DNA from: Isoetes taiwanensis
Taxonomy: Eukaryota; Streptophyta; Lycopodiopsida; Isoetales; Isoetaceae
Direction of reading: 5' to 3'
DNA length: 64,000 bases
NCBI GenBank assembly: GCA_021234155.1
Contig: JAJEKV010000064.1
Location: forward strand, 5,950,001-6,014,000
The translations under genes were made by a program, and so were the position numbers. Below, piece by piece: positions 56,201-64,000 of the stretch. Position 1 is the stretch's first letter; each line of letters opens with the position of its first letter. Under the pieces are notes generated by a model. That model made no database searches. It worked only from the letters and a program-made list of their open reading frames with translations, and was not told the DNA's origin.

Positions 56201-57500
56201 TAGCCGGTCACATCTGGCACATCAATTTCCATGACCTGAGCGATTTTCTGTACATGTTGGGTTATTGGGACAGATTTTGAATCTCCGGGGACTTGAGATC
56301 CAAGCAACTCCCACTGTAGCTCATGTGTGAACTCAATTGCATGAAATATTTTTTATTTTTTGAAGGCATTATCATGCTCCTGGATTCCACCTTCTTGGAC
56401 CTTCTCCTTTTCAAAATCGTCAGAGCCCATATACTCAAAACCAGCTCCCCCTGTAACCATGGGTAGTGCGCGATGAAAAAACTTATTAAGATCCTGAAGC
56501 TTTTGAAAAGTAGGTTCTAAGGCTTCAATACCTTTCTAAGTGGACTCCAGTAGTCTTTTCGTCTCCTGCATTCTTTCCTCATAGCTCTTCTGATGCAGCC
56601 CTTGCAAAATTTTATCCAAATTAGGCAAGTCTGCGCCTTGGGTTATCATGATATTGATTTTGAAGTTTCACCCTCTTGTTCGTTCTCCTCCTCTGCCTTC
56701 TCTTCTTCCGAGGTAACAGTTGCCATTTTCTCTAGGGTTTCAAGGAAAGACCTAAGAAATCTACTTTATCGTCTTTCTCAAATGCTGCTTTCCTTGCATG
56801 AGCGCAACACGTGAAGTTGTGCCAGCAGAAAAGAAGTCTAGGACACAATCATCTTGAGGCACCAGCTGAGCAACAATGTGATATGCATATGATGTTTTCA
56901 GCTGGCATTTCAAGTCATGGTCTCCATCCATTGCAGCCCAACTGTATCTCGGCTTACTTGTGAAGTAGTTCTGGTATCTTTTTTTTTTATTTTTTCATCT
57001 TCATCTGCATTTCTTGTCAGTGGCATGGGTAGTAGGGGGTGCTCTTCGGAGCGTTGCTGAGGCATAGTTCCAATTCGGGTTGCACTGGCAGAACACGTGC
57101 CTCGCTCCTATTGATGCACATGTGAGTGATGTAGTATTGATATTCCTTCACTTTCTTTTTGCTTACCCACCCTTGCCCACAAAAATATGGAAACACCCTT
57201 GAACTTGGTTTTGGCTATACAAACAGTTCAGCAAACTGGGAGGTGATAAACTTTGGTTGTTGTCATGTTGGATATCCTTATAAACAGCTCCAAGTATCTC
57301 TTGCATTCCCATACTTTGATTATACCATGAAGATCAATGAAGGCCAAGGTTGCATTCTCAAAAATGCTGGCAGACACAGGAATACCCTCTTTCGTGACCA
57401 GGTGAACAATATTGTTCTTCTCCTTCATTTTCCTGGCCTCTTCTGGCTTCCATATTGACCTGATAGGTTCCAAAAAAGAAATGGATAAGTTACCAAGCAC
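56150..57500 (-). pseudogene. Decayed locus with a possible methyltransferase-like motif
   Basis: Read on the minus strand. 57500-57228 encodes KPEEARKMKEKNNIVHLVTK and ATLAFIDLHGIIKVWECKRY. About 56960-56780 encodes YSWAAMDGDHDLKCQLKTSY and DCVLDFFSAGTTSRVALMQG, the latter resembling motif I of S-adenosylmethionine-dependent methyltransferases (hydrophobic-D-F-x-S/A-G-T). About 56735-56650 is a glutamate-rich start (MATVTSEEEKAEEENEQEGE). About 56460-56160 encodes GGAGFEYMGSDDFEKEKVQE and VMEIDVPDVTGYSEMDTSQA. Stops and frameshifts separate the parts. I do not recognise the whole protein. A transposon-carried or duplicated host gene relic is possible. Confidence 0.4.
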
Positions 57501-57505
57501 GTGAT

Positions 57506-57676
57506 CTTTGTTCCAATTGCCTTCAAGTACTCGGTGTCAGCACCAGCAATATCAAATATCCGTTGTTCTGTGAAATCTGGAAAAATCCTGGATCTTTGTT
57601 CCAATTGCCTTCACGTACTCGGTGTCAGCACCAGCAATATCAAATATCCGTTGTTCTGTGAAATCTGGAAATATCC
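57506..57676 (-). repeat. 86-bp tandem duplication within a coding relic
   Basis: Two near-identical units, starting GATCTTTGTTCCAATTGCCT at 57506 and 57592, encode (minus) FPDFTEQRIFDIAGADTEY. As 86 is not a multiple of three, the second copy is out of frame with the first, so the duplication itself breaks the reading. Confidence 0.9.
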
Positions 57677-57689
57677 CCAAGGCAATGTT

Positions 57690-60600
57690 GACGTTCTGAG
57701 TCCATTGGCAGAGCCAGATCACAGTTCTGGACAGGAAAAGTTGCTCTCCGTCTCTAGTGCCTTCGAGAGAGGACTTTTGGGGCAAGTTGCTTCCAAGGGA
57801 TTTTAGGGTACGTGCTCTAACGTCAACACCTCCCCTGTACGTCAAGACACGGTGCAAGATCCTGATCAAATCGGACAAGGATAAGACCTCTGAAACGTAA
57901 ACCCTGTGAGTTGCCAGGTTCTTGAAGGGTTTGCATTTTGGGTGTTGAGTTTTAGTCTTTTGCACTTGGGACAGGGCCAAGAAACTGCAGTTGAGGACAC
58001 GAAGCAAGAGGAACTGACGGAATGGAGTTTCGATCTGTTCTCCTTCCCTTGTGGCAGTTAGAAGTCAAGGGACGCTTTTATAATTAATGCATAGCACGAA
58101 ATTAAATTCTAAATTTTTATGAGCTAGTCTTCTAAGTCATCACCAACATACAGGCCAATTTTTTAATTTTTCGAATACAATATAAGTCATCACGAGCATA
58201 CAGGCCTGTTGTTTGATAACCGAGATGGCACCCTTCCCCAAGTCAAACAAGGCCAAGACCTTGCGTGGCCGCCTCACCAGAGGGGAGAGTCCAGACCCCA
58301 GGAGGCGAGCCCCAAAAACGTTTCCGAGGCAGCCTTTCCTGGCAGTGTCCCCCAGGGGACCGTACACTGACCACCCTCCCGAAGCTCGGTTCCCCTATCC
58401 GACCATTGAGTCCTCTGTTGAAGTGTCCTGTTTCGAGCAGGTCCAAAAAAAATCAAGATCAGTCCGCGAGAACTTACCAAACTGTGAATCGTCCTATGTA
58501 TGATGTAGAAACCAAAGTGTTTTGTCGTTCGGGCATTGCAGAATGGCAATTCAAATTCGCCACATCGTCCGGAATGGCAAATTACCCAAGGGACCAAGTT
58601 ACACGTTCAGTTTTACAAAAGAAAGAAACATTTATGCCGTACATGTAATATTCAACATCCACCTCTAAGACCAATTGACTACGAGCATGCTGGACATGAG
58701 CTACTTTGGCGCTTCTTCGAGAAAGAGTGGTCTTCTGGCCACAAAACTTGGTCCCTAGGGCAATGTCGATTGTTCTGAGTCATTGCCAAAGCTAAATCAT
58801 GGTTCCAGAGAGGGGAAGTTGCCCGTCCTCGCCAAGGCCTTTGGGAGAGGGCAAGCTGCTTCCGAGGGATTTTTAGGGTCCGTGCTTTGGCATCAACACC
58901 CCTTCTCTACGTCAAGACACAACGCAGGGTCTTGTTCGAATCTGACAAGGATAAGGCCTCCAAAACATAAACCCTGTGAGTTTCCAGGTTCTTGACGAAA
59001 CATGGCCAAGAAGCTGCAGGTTGAGGAAGCAAGGTGAACTGATGGGATGGATTTTGGATCCATCCTCCTCCCGTTGTGGCAATTAGAAGTCAAGGGCTGC
59101 TTTTGCAGTAGCAAAACATTCATAAATTCATAACTAATACATAGTACGAAATTAAATTCTGATTTTTTGTGAGCTGCATATAGGCTAATTTTCCAAATTT
59201 TTGGATAAAGTTTAGATCAAAGAGTTAGCATTAGAATAGTCCGGGTATCCTGTTGTTGGCTAGCCGAGCTGGCAATCTTTCCCAAGTCAAATAAGACAAG
59301 GATCTTGCACGGCCGCCTCACCAGAGGGAGAGTCTGGTCCCCAGGAGGCGAGCCCCAAAAAAGTTTCCGAGGCAGCCTTTTCTGGCAGCGCCTCCCCAGG
59401 GGGGCCTTACGCTTGTGACACGCTGCCGGAGCTCAGTTCCCCTATCCAACCATAGAATCCTCTTCAAGGGCCATGCTTCGAGCAGGTTCAAGAAAAATCC
59501 AAGGTCAGTCCGAGAGAAGTTATCAAACCGCGAAGCATCCTGCGGGTGACCATGTAGAAACTGAAGTGTTTTGTCGTTCGGGCATTGCCGAGGCTCCGGA
59601 ATAGTGACTCGACTTCGCCATATCGTTCGGAATGGCAAACTTACCCTAGAGACCAAATTACATGGTCAGTGTTACAAAAGAAAGAAACACTTACACCATA
59701 CATGGCAGTATTTAGTATCCACCTCCTAGGCCAATTGACTACGAATGTGCTAGACATGAGCTACTTTGGTGCTTCTTCGAGAAGGGGTGATCTTCTGGCT
59801 ATGAAACTTGGTCCCAGGGTAATATCGATGTGTTGAGTCCATTGTGGGGCTGTCGCTAGGGCCTTCGGAAGAGGACTTTTGGGGCAAGCTGCTTTCGAGA
59901 AATTTTTAGGATCCATGCTTTGGCCTCAATATCCCTCCTCTACATCAAGACGTAACACAAGGTCTTGGTCGAAATTGACACGGATAGGGCCTCCAAAACA
60001 TAAACACTGTGAGTTGCCAAGTTCTTGAAGGGTTTGCGTTTTGGGTACTGATTTTTGGTCTTTTGCATTTGGGACATGGTCGAGAAGCTATAGTTGAGAA
60101 CTCGAAGCAAGAAAAACTGAAGGAATGGAGTTTAGATTTGTTCTCCTCCTGTTGTGGCAATTAGAAGTCAAGTGCTGCTTTTGCAATAGCAAGATGTTCA
60201 TAAATTCGTAATTAATGCATAGTACGAGATTAAATTCTGATTTTTTGTCAACTGGCTTCCTAAGCCATCACCAACATACAGGCCAATTTTTCAAATTTTC
60301 GAATAAGGTTTAGATCAAAGAGTTAGCATTAGAATGGTCCGAGCAGCCTGTTGTTGGACAGCCGAGCTAGCACCCTTTACCAAGTCAAACAAGACTAGGA
60401 CCTTGCATGACTGCCTCACCAAGGAGAAGAGTCTGAACCCCGGGAGTGAGCCCTGAAAAAGTTTTCGAGGCAGCCTTTCCTAGCAACGCTCCCCTGGGGG
60501 ACCGTATGCTAATGACCATCTTCCTAGATCTCGATTTCCCTATCTGACCGTTGAATCCTCTGTTCAAGCACCATGTTTCGAGCGGGTCCAAAAATCCAAG

Positions 60601-61170
60601 ATCGGTCCTGGAGAACTTACCAAACCGCGAAGCATCCTGTGTACGACCGTGTAGAAACCAAAGTGTTTTGTCGTTCGGGCATTGCGGAGACATCAGAATG
60701 GTGATTCGACTTTGCCATATCGTCCTGAATGGCAAAATTACCCCAAGGACCAAGTTACATGGTCAATTTTAGAAAAGAAAGAAACACTTACGCCCTACAT
60801 GGCAATATTCAGCATTCACCTCTTAGGTCAATTGACTACGAGTATGTTGTGCATGAGCTACTTTGGCGCTTGTTTGAGAAGGAATAGTCTTCTGGCCACG
60901 AAACTTTGTCACCAGGACATATCGATGTTTTGAATCTATTGGAAAAGCCAAATCACGGTTTCGGAGAGGGAAAATTGCCCGTCCGTCGCGAAGACCTTTG
61001 GGAGAGGACTTTCGAGGCAAGCTGCTTTTGGGGAGTTTTTAGGGTCCATGCTCTGGCACAATACCCCTTTCTACGTCAAGAAATGATGCAAGGTCCTAGT
61101 CGAATCTGACAATGATAGGGCCTCCGAAATGTAAATCCTGTGAGTTGTCAGGTTCTTGAAAGGTTTGTGT
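57690..61170. repeat. Tandem array of diverged units of about 1.05-1.1 kb, about 3.3 copies
   Basis: The anchor phrase (GAGmTGGCAmyCTTyCCCAAG) recurs at about 58228, 59265 and 60365. A second anchor (AGGATAAGGCCTCCAAAACA type) recurs at about 57880, 58950, 59985 and 61115. Units are roughly 80-90% alike by eye, so the array is old. Each unit includes CCTCACCAGAGG, GGAGGCGAGCCCC and a GGTTCTTGAAGGGTTTGC-type end. The first, partial unit overlaps the upstream part of the 56-58 kb decayed locus, suggesting the array grew from it. No intact ORF is present. Confidence 0.85.
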
Positions 61171-61174
61171 TTTC

Positions 61175-62640
61175 ATTAGAGAAAATTTGGGGTCTCCAAA
61201 GGGGCCCCCTAAGAAATTATAAATTATTTTCATTGTATTTTCTTGTTAAATTTAATATGGGGCTTCGGGTCAATTTTTTGCATTAATAATGCAAATCTGT
61301 GATATCTTTTCCACCGCCATTTCAAATCTCTTATTCCTTTTTATGCTCTCCTGCTGCCCCGTGGATGCCAAGTTCATGTGGGTTAACTGGGGAGATCTTC
61401 CCTTCTCGTGAACTGGAGCTCCATGGCCGCCTGCATTTGTTTAGGATCCATCAACCTACTATAAACTAAAATCGATGGCATACGAAGTTCATAACAAATC
61501 CGAGTGCTACCTCTTGGATCCAAAATTCGGCTGTGCATACCCACCTGATCCATATGAGGCAACTCCTTCCTCCGTCCGATCTGCTTTGATGTTTTCACAT
61601 TTGAAATTCAAATTTAAATTCAAACTCAAACTCAAACTCAAAAATTCAAACCTTGCTCTGATAAAAAACCAACAGGATCATGGCCCGGCAGTTGTCCATA
61701 CTCTGCTGCTTCAACTGCTTGCTTCCATTGTTATGGCCCAGATCACAATTAAGCACAATTTCATTATTTTTAGACAATACCTGAATTTATGGACCTTTTT
61801 TTGGAGATCTTGCTTCAATGACAGTTTTCGTACACTAACAGACATCCCCAGCGAGTGCTGCATATGCTTCAAAAACAAGCACTGGAATGTTGACACTGTT
61901 GAGTAGTTTCTTCTTATTGGGAGGAGGCCTTCGTCAAATCGTTGAATGGATTGAATTCTGGTATGGATTTACCCTTCTACGCACCAACGTTCCTCAGTGT
62001 GATGGCTTGACGCTCTGTGGTACATCACGGGCCATTCTCAAACTCACAAATTAGAGGCCCGGTGTGCCCAGTGTGCCCGGTCAAGCTCTCATCATCAGAG
62101 ATGCGCACATATTTATCGAAAGATATGAACGATATAAAATCACATACCTATTTCTGTTTTGTACGAATGAATCGTTCAGTTGCAAGAGAAATTTCAAGGT
62201 AAGACCTTCATGGATGGCTTGTCAAATGGACATACATGTTCTTATAGCGAGTCCGCCTATATACTGACAATAGATAGTGCACATATAGCTTTGGCATTGT
62301 AGTAGTCCATATATAATGAAATAGTCTAAAAATAAAAGTTGAGATTGCTAGGCCGAAGGTAATGCCATACCTCTATCATGAGCATTTAGAGTCTCCTAGA
62401 GTGTATTTCCCTGACATTCAAACACATCTTCAACACTATGAGTCGGTTAGGACTAAATGAGGTAGTAGTGAATTGTCCTGGCAAGAAATCATCTTAAAAC
62501 TAAACACGTTCATATCTGCAAAGCAATGAAAGATACACCATTACAAATTGGGTACCTACATCGCTTTCAAGCACAAAGCACACATGAAAATTACATGAAA
62601 ACTTGGTGAAAATGTCTTAAAAAGGGAGATAGACAGAGAG
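61175..62640. other. Non-coding stretch with a short AAACTC microsatellite
   Basis: At about 61604-61648 there is a degenerate TTCAAA / CTCAAA repeat. The plus frame 61475-61906 runs through it and has no recognisable domain. No gene is recognised. Confidence 0.4.
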
Positions 62641-62770
62641 AGGGAGGGGGGAGGGCGTCGGCTTAATTTGGTGAGACCAAATTGGGGTTTGGTGCTTCCA
62701 AATTGGGCACCCGCCTAATTTGAGGGCCCAAAAAAAAATAGAAATTGCCCTTAAATCCGCCCAATTTGGG

Positions 62771-63115
62771 TCGACCAAATGCCACGAGCACCCATTTTGC
62801 TAGCCCAAATTTGCTCCGCGAGCTTGCCGGGATCCAATATTTGCAGGACTTGATGAGCTCAAACACTCGTTTGGTTGGCTCAAATTGGGCGGGCGCCCAA
62901 TTTTGGGGCAAAAAAAAAAAAAATATAATAATAATAATAAAAAAAAAAAAAAATTGCCCCAGAATTGGGCGTCCGCCCAATTTGGCCCACCAAAATGAGC
63001 AACGGCCGTGTTCGGGGTCACCAAAATGGCACCAGCCCTGCATGAAATTACACACCTGCAAGCTCGCTGGACAAATTTGGGCTGTCAAAATGGGTGCCTG
63101 TCGCATTTGGTCGAC
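62771..63115. repeat. Long foldback element (inverted arms of about 145-160 bp)
   Basis: The arms 62771-62915 and about 62957-63115 are inverted copies, roughly 80-85% alike: outer ends GTCGACCAAATG / CATTTGGTCGAC, then GCACCCATTTTG / CAAAATGGGTGC and GCCCAAATTTG / CAAATTTGGGC. Inner ends carry CAAATTGGGCGGGCGCCCAA and its partner. The loop is A-rich with an ATA/TAA microsatellite (62912-62954). Related CCAAATTGGG phrases continue to the left to about 62650. Confidence 0.9.
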
Positions 63116-63368
63116 AGCATAGTGAGCCCTATTTAGTTACAACCACCAGATTTGATCCAACCTAGTAGCATAACAATCTTCTAATAACAGCATCTTTAGC
63201 ACATCTTTGATTCAAGTTGTTCTAGCTACGTGATTTGAACAATGAAAGCTCCTACCTCATTTTGAAGACGAAGGTGCGTCTCATCATCTCATCATCAGTG
63301 CGTTCTTGAATGCTGCAACATGCCTGTAACAAACATTCTTGCAATGGTACAAATGTACTCTTAACATT

Positions 63369-63490
63369 CAAATAGACTTTACTGGTATAATATCCGCTAG
63401 ATGCAAAGTGATCAGCTGCTCCTCTGCGCCCAATAGACTTACTGGTATAATGTCCGCCACATGCAAAGTGATCAGCTGCTCCTCCGCACC
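63369..63490. repeat. 60-bp tandem duplication
   Basis: Units 63369-63429 and 63430-63490 share AATAGACTTtACTGGTATAA and ATGCAAAGTGATCAGCTGCT. A shorter GCCAAGAACCTTrAGAGAG repeat follows at about 63503 and 63535. Confidence 0.9.
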
Positions 63491-63549
63491 TTGCTCCTCC
63501 GTGCCCAAGAACCTTAAGAGAGTTGGCACTCGCCGCCAAGAACCTTGAG

Positions 63550-64000
63550 AGAGCTGGGAGAAATAAGATTTGAATATGGAAAAGGGGGGAATTTGAACGA
63601 GGGAGAAATTTTAAATTTTAAAAACCGACGGACGTGTCACTCGCGTGGAAAATTAAAGCACGTGACGTTTGCTTTTCAAATTTCAAATTTAAAAGAGATG
63701 CATATGACGTATGACGTGTCCATTTTCTCCCCCCTTTTTTATTAGGGGGAGGAAATTCCATGCGTCCACGAAGGGGTGCCTCTATCTCCGACGGCCCCTA
63801 TCTTGGGCGGCTTCCATCACCAGGGGCTGCGCTTCTACTTCTGACAAAAAAATAAAAAAGCTAGCTAGATTTGTTCTTCTGTGATTGAAGATCTTTGAAA
63901 AGGAGATGAACATGGAGCTGGAGCTGCGGATTGCTGTATGAAGCATAGTGAATGGTGCTATGGAAGGATTCTGGTGAAGGACAAGGCAGAATGAATAGCG
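63550..64000. other. Right edge, nothing recognised
   Basis: AT-rich DNA with repeated ACGTGACG / TATGACGT-like phrases at 63640-63720. No gene is recognised. Confidence 0.35.

Noticed and set aside
62800-63106. Minus-strand frames with a phenylalanine run in the foldback element
   Set aside because: They come from reading through A/T runs and inverted arms. Not coding.

Overview
This is nuclear DNA from a plant. It has Ty1/copia and Ty3-like LTR elements, plant-type LINEs, MITE-like elements, and one intact seven-exon RAB7 GTPase gene with short GT-AG introns of 59-182 bp. The DUF7869-type gene and the style of the LINEs recall transposon-rich genomes of seed-free land plants (ferns, liverworts), but nothing here fixes the species. 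The window is mostly transposon debris with few host genes.

Layout. 0-1 kb: an unrecognised decayed coding stretch and a LINE scrap. 1-10.2 kb: a three-level nest. Copia-A (+) is split at about 3.0 and 9.43 kb by a full-length-looking LINE (LINE-A, -). LINE-A is itself split in its endonuclease by a 633-bp non-autonomous hAT element with a clean 8-bp target duplication. 10.2-12.5 kb: GATC-rich repeated phrases and minisatellites. 12.5-15.5 kb: a decayed DUF7869-type gene (-), followed by a cluster of hairpins. 16-23.6 kb: mostly non-coding, with an 877-bp near-identical tandem duplication and a tRNA-like (SINE-type) segment. 23.66-29.21 kb: Copia-B (-), structurally complete (two LTRs, PBS, PPT, 5-bp TSD) with a lightly damaged gag-pol. 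29.2-34.2 kb: palindromes, a broken multi-exon gene with a ParB-like motif, a MITE with a proven empty site, and an LTR-like segment of a Ty3-type element. 34.2-38.6 kb: AT-rich diverged repeats. 38.6-43.45 kb: LINE-B (+). 43.7-47.3 kb: decayed retroelement-like DNA that ends upstream in a small ORF whose first nine residues equal the histone H3 tail. 47.69-49.39 kb: a second, deleted copy of the 30.9-34.2 kb segment. 49.4-51.65 kb: a GATC-phrase array split by truncated LINE-C (-). 53.55-54.73 kb: RAB7 (-). 56.2-58.0 kb: a decayed locus of unknown function. 57.7-61.2 kb: a tandem array of units of about 1.05-1.1 kb. 62.77-63.12 kb: a long foldback element.

How it works together. The only gene likely to serve the cell is RAB7, which acts in traffic to the vacuole. 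Everything else is best read as insertion, duplication and decay. The most unusual signals are the H3-tail look-alike, two related clusters of about 36-nt palindromes (15.5 and 29.3 kb), the GATCC hairpin phrase that recurs at four loci, and a LINE 3' hairpin whose stem bases change in a compensating way between three copies that end in different microsatellites.
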